Shown here piece by piece: positions 1-8,330 of a stretch of 64,000 nucleotides of DNA (its first letter is position 1; the number at the start of each line of letters is the position of its first letter). Source of the stretch: Intestinimonas butyriciproducens (GTDB lineage: Bacteria; Bacillota; Clostridia; Oscillospirales; Butyricicoccaceae); NCBI RefSeq assembly GCF_016901775.1, contig NZ_JACJKW010000001.1:124001-188000 (forward strand). Direction: 5' to 3'. The notes under the pieces are model-generated. The model saw only the letters and a list, made by a program, of their open reading frames with translations, had not been told where the DNA came from and did no database searches. Made by a program: the position numbers and the translations under genes.

Positions 1-268
1 CCGCCAGATTGATGTGGGCCGGCAGCACATCACACCATTTGGTGCGCAGAACGGCATCTTTCACCGGCACTTCTCCGGTGATCACATCATAAATGCTCCG
101 ACGCACCCGTTCGGTAAGCCCAAAACCCGAAGTGGCATTGGCTTGTGGGTCAAAATCACACAGCAGGACTTTTTTCCCCAGGCTGCCCACACAGGCCGCC
201 AGATTTACTGCGGTTGTAGTCTTTCCCACACCGCCTTTTTGATTTGCAACTGCCAGTATTTTGCCCAT
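1..268 (-). CDS. parA: Chromosome partition ATPase ParA/Soj, N-terminal part
   Basis: Partial gene; the first 89 codons are visible and the rest lies off the left edge. ParA-type ATPases act on nucleoid DNA with ParB and parS to segregate newly replicated origins. The deviant Walker A motif KGGVGKTTT is at residues 11-19 and a CDFDPQAN segment follows near residue 39, both typical of ParA. The ATG at 268 follows a good GGAGGAA ribosome site. Its position after rsmG and a Noc-like gene matches the B. subtilis order, so a parB gene is expected just outside the window. Confidence 0.95.
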   Translation of the reverse strand, partial: MGKILAVANQKGGVGKTTTAVNLAACVGSLGKKVLLCDFDPQANATSGFGLTERVRRSIYDVITGEVPVKDAVLRTKWCDVLPAHINLA

Positions 269-406
269 TTCTTCCTCCGCCGTTTTTCTTTTCCCATAAT
301 AAGGCTTTTTCATCTTTTTTCGTCTTTTTCTATTATAATGCCTAAACCGCAAAGCCGCAAGAGCACAAAAGCCAGCAGAAGTATTTTTCTCCTGTTTTCT
401 CCCTGG

Positions 407-422
407 TGTTTCATGTGAAACA
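407..422. other. parS: parS-like centromere site
   Basis: TGTTTCATGTGAAACA is a perfect 16-bp palindrome apart from its centre and differs from the Firmicutes parS consensus (TGTTTCACGTGAAACA) at one central base. It lies in the intergenic region between the noc-like gene and parA. ParB would be expected to load here; this follows from known parS biology, not from data in this window. Confidence 0.85.
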
Positions 423-430
423 TAAAAAAA

Positions 431-461
431 TGTTCCATGTGAAAATGTTTCACATGGAACA
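431..461. other. parS: Head-to-head parS pair forming a terminator-like hairpin
   Basis: Two parS-like sites (431-446 and 446-461) share a base and form a 14-bp perfect inverted repeat, TGTTCCATGTGAAA at 431-444 and its complement at 448-461, with a 3-base loop. A-runs lie on the left and right, so the RNA of the leftward transcript would be a stem followed by U residues. The element may therefore be both a ParB site and a terminator between the noc-like gene and parA. The right-hand half is the better parS match; the left half diverges at its last two bases. Confidence 0.7.
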
Positions 462-483
462 AAAAACAGAGAGGATCAAAAGG

Positions 484-1320
484 TTATGGAGAAACGCTGC
501 CCGTCCCGGCGGGAGCGGCAGCGGGGATACGGATGGTAACCACCATTTCCTCCCCTTCATACCGGCGCTGCATGGCCGCCCCCACACCAGCCTGACCCAG
601 GGTCTCCACCGCCCGGCTCAGGGTGTTGATGAAGAGACGCACATCGCCCAGCATTTTGGGGCGGGAACGGAGGCCTTTCTGCCCCGTCTGACGCAAGGAT
701 TCCACATACCGCTCCAGTTGTGCCACAGTCCATTCATGGCGGACGGCGGCCCGGGCCGCCTGCAGCTGCTGCTCCTCATGTTCCAGCCGGAGAAGAGCCC
801 GGGCATGACGCTCGCTGAACCGGTATTGCCGGAGAAGAGCGATGACCTCCGGCGGCAAACGAAGCAAGCGCAGTTTATTGGCAATGGCCGACTGGGTCTT
901 TCCCAGCTTGTCCGCTGCCTGCTGCTGTGTCAGGCCATGGACATGAATCAAACGGGCAATCCCCTGGGCTTCTTCGTAAAAATCCAGATCTTGCCGCTGA
1001 AGATTTTCCGCCAACGCCAATACCGAGGAATCCTGGTCACTGGAGGGTAGCACATAGCAGGGCACAATACACAGACCGGCCCCCCGACTGGCCCGCAGCC
1101 GCCGTTCCCCGGCAATCAGCTCATAGCCCTCTCCTGTCTCCCGCACAGTGAGAGGATTGATCAGCCCATACTGCCGGATGCTGGCCGTCAGCTCTTCCAA
1201 AGCCTTTTCATCAAAGAATTTCCGGGGCTGGTTGGGATTGATGCGGATATCCTCCACCTGCAAAAACCGCAAGGGCTGATTTTCCCGGCTTGTCCGCCGA
1301 AGAGAGAACCGTTCCAGCAT
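484..1320 (-). CDS. noc: Noc-like nucleoid occlusion protein (ParB family)
   Basis: A 278-residue ParB-family protein with the CTPase-type motif GERRLRA at residues 71-77, a helix-turn-helix (LGKTQSAIANKLRLL) and a C-terminal dimer region ending in a Noc-like VTIRIP. Four residues at the positions reported to separate ParB from Noc specificity are Gln143, Lys149, Arg154 and Arg171, with exactly the spacing seen in Noc. Noc binds scattered chromosomal sites and keeps the division septum off the nucleoid. The ATG at 1320 is chosen because GGAGGTG lies six bases upstream; ATG codons at 1326 and 1335 are also in frame. The first residues (MLERFSLRR) could form a short membrane-binding helix, as in Noc; this is inference. 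Confidence 0.85.
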   Translation of the reverse strand: MLERFSLRRTSRENQPLRFLQVEDIRINPNQPRKFFDEKALEELTASIRQYGLINPLTVRETGEGYELIAGERRLRASRGAGLCIVPCYVLPSSDQDSSVLALAENLQRQDLDFYEEAQGIARLIHVHGLTQQQAADKLGKTQSAIANKLRLLRLPPEVIALLRQYRFSERHARALLRLEHEEQQLQAARAAVRHEWTVAQLERYVESLRQTGQKGLRSRPKMLGDVRLFINTLSRAVETLGQAGVGAAMQRRYEGEEMVVTIRIPAAAPAGTGSVSP

Positions 1321-1457
1321 GTCCATCACCTCCATGGTGACATTTTATCAGTATTTCTCTGCAAAAAGTGTCACATAGAGAGAGGAAAAAAGAGAATCTT
1401 TTGTCGAAACCTCCTCCCTCCCCCAGTGGCGAACCGCCGCACAAAGAAAAGCACCCC

Positions 1458-2174
1458 TTACAAAGGGGCGCTTTCGATTTTTGCATACCGCCGGGGATAG
1501 GCTGGCGGGGTATTTTTCACTTTTTCGATCAGTACCACCTGGTGATGCACATCGGTGCCGGGCAGCTGGTAACTACGCTGCTCCTTCAGCCGTCCTCCCA
1601 AAGTGCGGATGGCTTTTTGCGCCCCCTGGATCTCCTGTTCGGCCCCTTCGTTCTGGCTCTTCATAGCCAGGAACAATCCGCCGGGCCGGACAAAAGGCAG
1701 GCACAGCTCACAAAGGATATTCATGGGCGCCACGGCTCGGGAGACAGCAATATCGAATTTCTCCCGCAGCTGCTTCTGCCGGGCCGCTTCTTCGGCCCGG
1801 CCTGCCATAGTCTCAGCCGGAAGGCCCATGGCATCGCACACTTCCTGCAAAAAATCCACCCGCTTTTTCCGGCTGTCCAGCAGCAAAAACCGGGCGCTGG
1901 GCCGGGCGATCTGCAAGGGAATGCCGGGGAACCCTCCCCCACTGCCGATATCAATGACCCGCTTGCCTTCAAAATCTCCGCAGGAAAGCTGGAACAGGCA
2001 ATCCAGCATATGGCGCACAGCCACCTGATCCGGCTCGGTAATGGCCGTCAGGTTCATCACCTGGTTTTTCTCCAGCAGCAGCCGGGTGTATTCCTCCAGC
2101 CCTTCCAAAGCCCCTTCGGGCAAAGGAATGTTCCATGTGAAACATCCCTGGGCGATCACATCGGTAAAGCTCAT
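1458..2174 (-). CDS. rsmG: 16S rRNA (guanine-N7) methyltransferase RsmG
   Basis: A 238-residue methyltransferase that uses S-adenosylmethionine to methylate G527 (E. coli numbering) of 16S rRNA in the cytoplasm. The SAM-binding motif DIGSGGGFPGIPL is at about residues 75-87, followed by a conserved LLDSRKKR stretch, and the length is normal for the family. The start lies one base beyond the mnmG stop, with the ribosome site inside mnmG, so the two are probably translationally coupled. A parS-like site falls inside codons 11-16. Confidence 0.95.
   Translation of the reverse strand: MSFTDVIAQGCFTWNIPLPEGALEGLEEYTRLLLEKNQVMNLTAITEPDQVAVRHMLDCLFQLSCGDFEGKRVIDIGSGGGFPGIPLQIARPSARFLLLDSRKKRVDFLQEVCDAMGLPAETMAGRAEEAARQKQLREKFDIAVSRAVAPMNILCELCLPFVRPGGLFLAMKSQNEGAEQEIQGAQKAIRTLGGRLKEQRSYQLPGTDVHHQVVLIEKVKNTPPAYPRRYAKIESAPL
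2129..2144. other. parS: parS-like site inside rsmG
   Basis: TGTTCCATGTGAAACA differs from the parS consensus at two positions and is identical in its left half to the 431 site. It lies within the 5' coding region of rsmG, where parS sites are commonly tolerated in other bacteria. With the sites at 407-461 it makes a cluster less than 2 kb long beside parA. Confidence 0.75.
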
Positions 2175-2175
2175 C

Positions 2176-4044
2176 TCATTTCCCCCTTTGCCCCAGCAAA
2201 ATCATCAGCGCTGCCATGTCCGAAGGACTGACTCCCGAGATTCGGGAGGCCTGCCCCAGGCTCCGGGGCCGGAGAGCGTCCAGCTTCTGCCGGGCCTCCA
2301 ACCGCAAAGTGGACATGGACAGATAGTCCAGATCCTCCGGCAGGCGCTTTTCCTCCAGTTTTTTATGTTCTTCCACCTGGCGCAGTTCTCTTTGGATATA
2401 TCCCTGGTACTTGGTCTGAATCTCCACCTGCTCCCGCACCTTTTCCGAAAGGAAGGGACGGCCCGGGTCCAAAGGAGCCAGACAATCATAACTGATCTCA
2501 GGACGCCGCAGCAAATCGCTGAGCAGGATTCCCTGCCCCACCGGCGCACTGCCCCGCTCTTCCAATACCCGAGCCAAAGCCGGGCCGGAAACGGCGGTCT
2601 TTTCCAGCCGGCGGATCTCTTGCGCCGCCTGGTCATAGTCCTGCTGCATCTTATCCAGCCGCTGCTGGGACACCAGACCAATGGCATGGCCCAGGGGCAT
2701 CAGGCGGGCATCTGCGTTGTCCTGGCGCAGCAGCAGCCGGTATTCCGAACGGGAAGTCATCATACGGTAGGGCTCATTGGTACCCTTGGTGACGATATCA
2801 TCGATCAAGGTGCCAATGTAACCGTCGGACCGGGCCAGCACCACCTCTTCCCTTCCCTCCAGAAACCGGGCGGCATTGACTCCGGCAATGAGACCCTGGC
2901 CTGCCGCTTCCTCATAACCGGAAGTGCCGCAGATCTGTCCGGCGGCATACAGTCCGGGCACACCCCGCACTCCCAGTCCGGCCGTGAGCTGGGTGGGATC
3001 CAGGCAGTCGTATTCGATGGCATACCCCGGCCGCATGATCTCCACTTTTTCCAGTCCGGGCACGGTGCGCAGGAAAGCCAGCTGCACATCCTCCGGAAGA
3101 GAGGTGGAAAGCCCCTGCAAATACATCTCACCAGAATTTTTGCCACAAGGCTCGATAAAGACCTGGTGTCTTTCTTTTGTGGAAAAACGGACGATTTTGT
3201 CCTCAATAGACGGACAGTATCGAGGCCCTACTCCCTGGATCTCTCCTCCGTACAATGGGGACCGATCCAAAGATTTTCGGATGATCTCATGGGTATGGCT
3301 GTTGGTGTAAGTCAGATAGCACAAGCTGTCGTTATAAAGCTGCCCCTGAAAGTCAAAGGAGAAGGGACGGGGCAGCTCATCTCCCCGCTGCACCTCCAAG
3401 GCGGAAAAGTCGATGGAGCGGGCATCCACCCGGGCCGGGGTGCCGGTTTTGAACCGGCGGGTGCGCAATCCAAGTTTTTCCAGCGATTCTGTAAGGTGGG
3501 TGGCGGCAGCCAGACCGTCCGGGCCGGAGAGGATATTCTGTTCTCCGATAAAAATACGGCTGTTGAGAAAGGTACCGGTGCACACCACCAGCGCCCGTGT
3601 CTCATAAAGGGCGCCTCCCACACACAGCACGCCGGAGACCTTTCCTTCCTGGGTGAGGATCTCCGCCGCCTCTCCCTGGCGAATGGACAGGTTCTCGCAA
3701 TGCTCCAGAACTTCCTTCATATACTGCTTGTAAGCGGCCCGGTCGGCCTGGGCCCGGGGAGAATGGACAGCAGGACCTTTTCCCCGGTTGAGCATACGAA
3801 ACTGAATGCCGCAGGCATCGGCAGCCCGGCCCATTTCTCCGCCCAAAGCGTCAATCTCCCGTACCAGCTGGCCCTTGGCGGTGCCGCCGATGGAAGGGTT
3901 GCAGGGCATATTGCCCACACTGTCCAGATTGGTGGTGATCATCAGGGTGCGGTGACCCAGCCGGGCGGCGGCCAGCGCCGCCTCAATGCCGGCGTGGCCC
4001 CCTCCGATGACCACCACTTCATATATTCCTGCCAGATAAGACAT
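2176..4044 (-). CDS. mnmG: tRNA uridine-34 modification enzyme MnmG (GidA)
   Basis: A 622-residue FAD protein that works with MnmE to install the 5-(carboxymethyl)aminomethyl group on wobble uridine 34 of certain tRNAs. The dinucleotide-binding GGGHAG motif is at residues 13-18 and the family signatures NPSIGGTAKG and LYAAGQICGTSGYEEAAGQG are present. The ATG at 4044 follows TAGGAGAACAGTC; a longer reading upstream lacks a good ribosome site. It is ten bases from mnmE, so one transcript is likely. Confidence 0.97.
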   Translation of the reverse strand: MSYLAGIYEVVVIGGGHAGIEAALAAARLGHRTLMITTNLDSVGNMPCNPSIGGTAKGQLVREIDALGGEMGRAADACGIQFRMLNRGKGPAVHSPRAQADRAAYKQYMKEVLEHCENLSIRQGEAAEILTQEGKVSGVLCVGGALYETRALVVCTGTFLNSRIFIGEQNILSGPDGLAAATHLTESLEKLGLRTRRFKTGTPARVDARSIDFSALEVQRGDELPRPFSFDFQGQLYNDSLCYLTYTNSHTHEIIRKSLDRSPLYGGEIQGVGPRYCPSIEDKIVRFSTKERHQVFIEPCGKNSGEMYLQGLSTSLPEDVQLAFLRTVPGLEKVEIMRPGYAIEYDCLDPTQLTAGLGVRGVPGLYAAGQICGTSGYEEAAGQGLIAGVNAARFLEGREEVVLARSDGYIGTLIDDIVTKGTNEPYRMMTSRSEYRLLLRQDNADARLMPLGHAIGLVSQQRLDKMQQDYDQAAQEIRRLEKTAVSGPALARVLEERGSAPVGQGILLSDLLRRPEISYDCLAPLDPGRPFLSEKVREQVEIQTKYQGYIQRELRQVEEHKKLEEKRLPEDLDYLSMSTLRLEARQKLDALRPRSLGQASRISGVSPSDMAALMILLGQRGK

Positions 4045-4054
4045 GACTGTTCTC

Positions 4055-5410
4055 CTATTTTCCCACACAGAACCGGGAGAAAATGCCGTGGACAATATCC
4101 TCGCTCACTGCATCTCCCAGCACTTCATCCAAAAGCCGCACGGCCTCTTCCCCATCGGCCAGAAAGGCATCGGCGGTAAATCCCATGGCGGCACTTTCCG
4201 CTGCCATACGGCAGCTTTCCGCCGCCTTGCCCAGCAGAGCCGCCTGCCGGGCGCTGGTCACCAGGGTCTCCCCTTCTCCCTGGCTCAGCCCTGCCAGCCA
4301 CTGGCAAAGCTCCGATACCCCTTCTCCGGTTTTGGCCGACAAGCGGAATACCTTGGAGAAAGCCTGTTCCACCTCAGGGAAATCCAGGGCGCCCTTGTCC
4401 CATTTGTTCAATATGGCAGCCCGTTCCAGGCCCTGAGCCGTTTCCATCACCTGTTTGTCCTCTTCGGTCAAGGGAGCTGAACCGTCAAAGACACAAAGAA
4501 CCAGCCGGCTTTCCCGGGCGCTCTCCCGGGCCTTGTCAATGCCCATCTTTTCCGCCTGGCTGGAGGTCTCCCGCAATCCGGCCGTATCGGACAGCCGCAG
4601 CACGGTATCCCCGCAGCGTACCGATTCGGTGACCACATCCCGTGTGGTGCCTGCCTCGTCTGTGACAATGGCCCGCTCATACCCGGCCAGACTGTTGAGC
4701 AAGGAGGATTTTCCCACATTGGGACGGCCCAGGATGGTCACCGGCAGCCCTTCCTTCAGCACCCTTCCCCGCTGGAAGCCCTGATAGAGCTTATCCAGCT
4801 CTGCGGTGCATTCCTCCAGCACCTTCCGGGCCTCTTCGCTGACAAAGGGATCCAGATCCTCATCGGGATAATCGCACACGGCGTAAAAATGGGTCAGCTG
4901 CTGAAAGATCTTTTCCCGCATCTGACGGATGGGCCGGGAAATTCCCCCTTGCAGCAAAGAAGCTGCATTTTTAGCAGCGGCGGCCGACTGGGACTCAATA
5001 AGATCGGCCACGGCCTCCACGCCGGTGAGATCCAGCTTTCCGGCCAAAAAGGCCCGCTTGGTAAATTCCCCTGCCTGGGCCGGGCGGGCGCCCAGTTCCA
5101 TGGCCCGCTCCAGAATGCAGGCCACCACCGCCTGGGAACCATGGCAGAAGATCTCCAGCAGATCCTCCCCGGTGTAACTGGACGGCCCGGGATAGCAGCA
5201 GGCCAGGCACAGATCCAGAGCCCGGCCGTCTGCGGCCCACACCTGTCCATAGCGCATGGTGTAAAAAGGCCCCTGGCTCATCTTTCCTCCTTTTTGGGGG
5301 AAAAACAGGTCATCGGCCAAAGCAAAGGCCTGGGGGCCGCTGATGCGGCAGATACCGATGGCCCCGGGCAATGTACCGCCGGAATAGGCGGCAATGGTAT
5401 CTTCCATCAT
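4055..5410 (-). CDS. mnmE: tRNA modification GTPase MnmE (TrmE)
   Basis: A 451-residue GTPase partner of MnmG. The N-terminal formyl-tetrahydrofolate-binding-like domain is followed by a helical region and an inserted Ras-like G domain with GRPNVGKSSLLN (G1), DTAGLRE (G3) and NKWD (G4). The C-terminus FSRFCVGK keeps the catalytic-type Cys of the C(I/V)GK motif. The ATG at 5407, one codon in, is an equally possible start. Encoded between jag and mnmG as in other Firmicutes. Confidence 0.97.
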   Translation of the reverse strand: MMEDTIAAYSGGTLPGAIGICRISGPQAFALADDLFFPQKGGKMSQGPFYTMRYGQVWAADGRALDLCLACCYPGPSSYTGEDLLEIFCHGSQAVVACILERAMELGARPAQAGEFTKRAFLAGKLDLTGVEAVADLIESQSAAAAKNAASLLQGGISRPIRQMREKIFQQLTHFYAVCDYPDEDLDPFVSEEARKVLEECTAELDKLYQGFQRGRVLKEGLPVTILGRPNVGKSSLLNSLAGYERAIVTDEAGTTRDVVTESVRCGDTVLRLSDTAGLRETSSQAEKMGIDKARESARESRLVLCVFDGSAPLTEEDKQVMETAQGLERAAILNKWDKGALDFPEVEQAFSKVFRLSAKTGEGVSELCQWLAGLSQGEGETLVTSARQAALLGKAAESCRMAAESAAMGFTADAFLADGEEAVRLLDEVLGDAVSEDIVHGIFSRFCVGK

Positions 5411-5484
5411 GGTGCTTTCTCCTTTCCGATGCAGAAAAAAGGGGGCGGGGGCGTTACAGCCCCGCGCCCCTCTGGGTCACTTGG

Positions 5485-6168
5485 TTATTGGTCCTGACGG
5501 CCCCGTCCGCCTTTGTTCTGGCGGCCGCTCCGGTTTTCCCGGGCGCCTTCCGGCACCACGATCACCTTTCGATTGGGCTCCACGCCCACCGAATGGGTGC
5601 TCACTCCTTCATAATCCTGAAGGGCCGAATGGATGATACGGCGCTCCTGGGGATTCATCGGCTCCAGAGCCATGCTGCGCTTATAACGCAGAGCTTTCTG
5701 GGCAGTATTCACTGCCAGCCGCTCCAGGGTAGCCTGCCGCTTGGCCCGATAGTTTTCGGTATCCAGCACCAGATGCCACCGTTTTTCCTCGTTTTTATTG
5801 GCAACGATATTGGTGAGATACTGGATGGCGTCCAGAGTGTCTCCTCTCCGGCCGATGACAGAGCCCATGTTCTGACCCACCAGATTGAGACGGATGGTCT
5901 CTTCCTCGGGACACACCGAGCATTCCACCTGAGCTTCCACCCCAAAACGGGTCAGAAGCCCTTCCAAAAAGTCGATGGCGGTATCGGCGGGAGAAGTCTC
6001 ATAGCTCACCCGAACCACAGCCGGCTGGGCGCCGATGCCGAAAAAGCCGCTTTTGCCCTTTTCCAGCACTTCCACTGTCACATCGTCCCGTTCTTTCCCC
6101 AGCTGCGCAAGGGCATTGGCCACCGCCGCGTCGATGGATTCGCCCTTTGCTTCTACACTTTTTACCAT
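5485..6168 (-). CDS. jag: RNA-binding protein Jag/KhpB
   Basis: A 227-residue SpoIIIJ-associated protein with an N-terminal Jag domain (KSGFFGIGAQPA), a KH domain with GQNMGSVIGRRGDTL, and an R3H domain that contains the ERLAVNTAQKAL segment. It is a cytoplasmic RNA-binding protein that partners KhpA in other Firmicutes. The ATG at 6168 is chosen because GGAAGG lies eight bases upstream; a GTG three codons further out would overlap that site. The tail is rich in Arg, Gly and Gln and is probably disordered. Confidence 0.93.
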   Translation of the reverse strand: MVKSVEAKGESIDAAVANALAQLGKERDDVTVEVLEKGKSGFFGIGAQPAVVRVSYETSPADTAIDFLEGLLTRFGVEAQVECSVCPEEETIRLNLVGQNMGSVIGRRGDTLDAIQYLTNIVANKNEEKRWHLVLDTENYRAKRQATLERLAVNTAQKALRYKRSMALEPMNPQERRIIHSALQDYEGVSTHSVGVEPNRKVIVVPEGARENRSGRQNKGGRGRQDQ

Positions 6169-6189
6169 TTCAAACACCTTCCGTGCACT

Positions 6190-7185
6190 TTAAACTTGCC
6201 CGTCGTCCTGGGATGCGTCCTTTGTTTCCTTGTTCTTTCCGGACTGCTTGCCCTTTTCCTTGCCCGATTTGGCCTGCTGGCTCTGTTCCAGCCGCCGCTG
6301 GGCCATCTGTTCCTGACGAAGCTTCTTTTTCTCTTCCTGCTCGGCGATCATCTGAGCTTCCTTTTCCCGGCCCTTCTTGATAAAGTAAGGGGTGAGGATC
6401 AGCTCCTGGATTACGGAAAAGATGTTGCGGGAGATCCAGTAGACCCCCAGACCGGCGGGAAGGATAAATCCAAAATAAATGGACATGGCCGGCATCATCA
6501 CATTCATCATGGCGGCGGAAGCATTGGCCGATGCATCCTGCACCACTCCCTGACGCTTCTGCATCAGGCGCATGACATAACTTTGCAAAAAAGCAGTGGC
6601 GCCCGACAGAATGGGGACGATCCACAAAATGTTGAATTCCTTGAAAGAGGGGGTCAAAGCCAGATTGATACCCAGGAAATTGAAATCCACCTTCATCAGC
6701 CCGTCAAAGTGCTGGCTGAGCAGGTTGAAATTATCAAAATACTGGGCGACCACCTGAGCCTGCATCTGAATGGTGCTCTGACCTTCGATGTTCAGAAGCT
6801 CGGCCATCTTGGCGATTTCTTCGGTGCTCAGGCCCATGAAGTACCGCAGAGGCTGGGCCACCACATAATAAAGCCCCATCATGATGGGCAGCGTCAGCAG
6901 CATGGGCAGACAGCCGGACAGGGGGCTGACCCCTTCCTCATCATAAAGCTTCTGCACTTCCTGAGCGTATTTTTCCCGGTTGTTGGCGTACTTTTTCTGC
7001 AGTTCCAGCATCTTGGGCTGGATGCGCTGCACATCCATCATACCCTTTTTCTGTTTCCAGTTAAAGGGGAGCAGGATGATCTGGGTCAAAAGGGTGAAGA
7101 GGATAATGGAAAGGCCGTAACTGCCCACCCCTTCATAGATAAAGTGCATAACGTATCCGAAAGGGACCGCTATAAAATCAAGCAT
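6190..7185 (-). CDS. yidC: Membrane protein insertase YidC/SpoIIIJ
   Basis: A 331-residue insertase of the YidC/Oxa1/Alb3 family, which inserts proteins into the cytoplasmic membrane alone or with SecYEG. Membrane segments are visible near residues 20-42, 90-120, 190-215 and 240-265, and the family stretch SGCLPMLLTLPIMMGLYY is present. The basic, Gln-rich tail after about residue 270 is typical of a ribosome-contacting tail. There is no lipobox signal peptide. The hydrophilic-groove Arg usually found in the first core membrane segment appears to be Gln35 here. Followed closely by jag, as usual. Confidence 0.94.
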   Translation of the reverse strand: MLDFIAVPFGYVMHFIYEGVGSYGLSIILFTLLTQIILLPFNWKQKKGMMDVQRIQPKMLELQKKYANNREKYAQEVQKLYDEEGVSPLSGCLPMLLTLPIMMGLYYVVAQPLRYFMGLSTEEIAKMAELLNIEGQSTIQMQAQVVAQYFDNFNLLSQHFDGLMKVDFNFLGINLALTPSFKEFNILWIVPILSGATAFLQSYVMRLMQKRQGVVQDASANASAAMMNVMMPAMSIYFGFILPAGLGVYWISRNIFSVIQELILTPYFIKKGREKEAQMIAEQEEKKKLRQEQMAQRRLEQSQQAKSGKEKGKQSGKNKETKDASQDDGQV

Positions 7186-7259
7186 AGATCTTCTCCTTCT
7201 GCCAAATTGCAGAATCCTGTCAAAGGCCCATCCCCGGCAGAGGGACGGACATTTTTTTG

Positions 7260-7472
7260 TTACGGCACCGGATCATATCCGCCCCTGCAAAACGGGTTGC
7301 AGCGCAGTATGCGCCACAGAGCCAGGGCGCCGCCCTTCAAAAGGCCGTATTTCTCAATCGCCTCCAAGGCGTATTGAGAGCAGGTGGGAACAAAGCGGCA
7401 GGTAGGGGCCCGTTTCAGCCCGGACAGCCGCCTTCTGTAAAACCGTATGAGCGCAAGTACCAGATTTTTCAT
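7260..7472 (-). CDS. yidD: Membrane protein insertion factor YidD
   Basis: A 70-residue small protein with the YidD signature: an amphipathic N-terminus, [19 protein letters not shown] with two conserved Cys, and a [13 protein letters not shown] ending. In E. coli it assists YidC-dependent insertion at the inner face of the membrane. It starts one base after the rnpA stop and precedes yidC, the usual order. Confidence 0.95.
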   Translation of the reverse strand: MKNLVLALIRFYRRRLSGLKRAPTCRFVPTCSQYALEAIEKYGLLKGGALALWRILRCNPFCRGGYDPVP

Positions 7473-7473
7473 T

Positions 7474-7815
7474 TCACTTTTTCAAAAGGCCCAGTTTGGA
7501 AAACAGCTCCATCATATCCCGCTGCAAAGCATCAAAAGAACATTTCATGCACCGGGACCTGGCCACGATGACAATATCATAGCCCGGGGCGAACTGGCTC
7601 TCCTGAAGGCGATAGGCCTCCCGTAAGCGGCGGCGCATCCGATTGCGCTGCACCGCGCCCCCCAGCTTGACGCTGCAGGTGATCCCCATGCGGCTGATGG
7701 TTTTGAGACGATTCTTTCTGGCATAGACCACCAGACTGGGGGCCGCCGCCGATTTCCCCCTGGCATAGAGGGCACGGAACCGGTTATTTTCACAAAGGGA
7801 CTGGGTATGCTGCAT
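7474..7815 (-). CDS. rnpA: Ribonuclease P protein component
   Basis: A 113-residue protein subunit of RNase P, which together with the catalytic RNA removes the 5' leader from tRNA precursors. The RNR motif ([15 protein letters not shown]) is intact at about residues 54-68. It lies directly after rpmH, a near-universal bacterial pairing. Confidence 0.96.
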   Translation of the reverse strand: MQHTQSLCENNRFRALYARGKSAAAPSLVVYARKNRLKTISRMGITCSVKLGGAVQRNRMRRRLREAYRLQESQFAPGYDIVIVARSRCMKCSFDALQRDMMELFSKLGLLKK

Positions 7816-7841
7816 AATGAAAAGCCTCGGTATTAAAATTT

Positions 7842-7862
7842 AAGACCGCATGGCGCGGTCTT
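7842..7862 (-). terminator. Weak hairpin between rpmH and rnpA
   Basis: An 8-bp stem (AAGACCGC with GCGGTCTT) lies between the rpmH stop and the rnpA start. Leftward it is followed by an A/T-rich stretch without a clean T-run, so it may only lower transcription or stabilise the rpmH message. Confidence 0.4.
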
Positions 7863-7867
7863 AGTTT

Positions 7868-8002
7868 TTAGTGAGAAAGCCGTACTCTGCCCTTGGCCCG
7901 TCTTCTGGCCAGAACCTTTCTGCCGTTTCTGGTCTTCATTCTCTTCATAAAGCCATGTTCCTTGCTGCGCTGGCGCTTCTTCGGCTGGTATGTTCTCAGC
8001 AT
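7868..8002 (-). CDS. rpmH: 50S ribosomal protein L34
   Basis: A 44-residue basic protein beginning [18 protein letters not shown] and containing the L34 core [15 protein letters not shown]. The ATG at 8002 follows GGGGAGGTGA. It is the first gene of the rpmH-rnpA-yidD-yidC-jag run and has a consensus promoter about 95 bases upstream. In many Firmicutes it sits next to dnaA; here dnaA is about 24 kb away. Confidence 0.97.
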   Translation of the reverse strand: MLRTYQPKKRQRSKEHGFMKRMKTRNGRKVLARRRAKGRVRLSH

Positions 8003-8096
8003 TTGGCTCACCTCCCCAATGATTTTAGGTAAGACACCGGCATAAGCCTGATGTTCTCAGACGCATGCCGCTGCCTACGACAACTGCGCACTTTGT

Positions 8097-8126
8097 ATTA
8101 TAATGTGCCGGGAGCCTTTCTGTCAA
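8097..8126 (-). promoter_or_regulatory. Consensus vegetative promoter for rpmH
   Basis: On the minus strand TTGACA (8121-8126) and TATAAT (8097-8102) match both sigma-A boxes exactly, with an 18-base spacer. It points at rpmH and is the strongest promoter match noticed in this window. Confidence 0.88.
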
Positions 8127-8139
8127 CCTCAAAAAGCCA

Positions 8140-8320
8140 TCCTTTGCCTAATATTCTGGCTTTTTGCAAAGAAATTATCCCATTGTTTTTGATTTTTTGT
8201 TATATTTTTATTTTATATAACTTTTTGTATTTTTCCACTGGTTTTCCCCACAAGTTGTGGATAAACCTGTGGAATCTGTGCATAACTTGGGGACAACCTG
8301 TGGCTATCTTGTGGAAAGGC
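8140..8320. other. A/T-rich stretch with DnaA boxes between the GNAT gene and rpmH
   Basis: The 8003-8330 gap has no gene. It holds the rpmH promoter, a run of about 80 mostly A/T bases (8155-8235), and two perfect DnaA boxes on the minus-strand sense: TGTGGATAA at 8256-8264 and TGTGCATAA at 8277-8285. Further TGTGG half-matches follow to 8315. It could be part of a split origin, since rpmH usually flanks oriC in Firmicutes. Function is inferred only. Confidence 0.6.
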
Positions 8321-8330
8321 CTGTTTCCCA

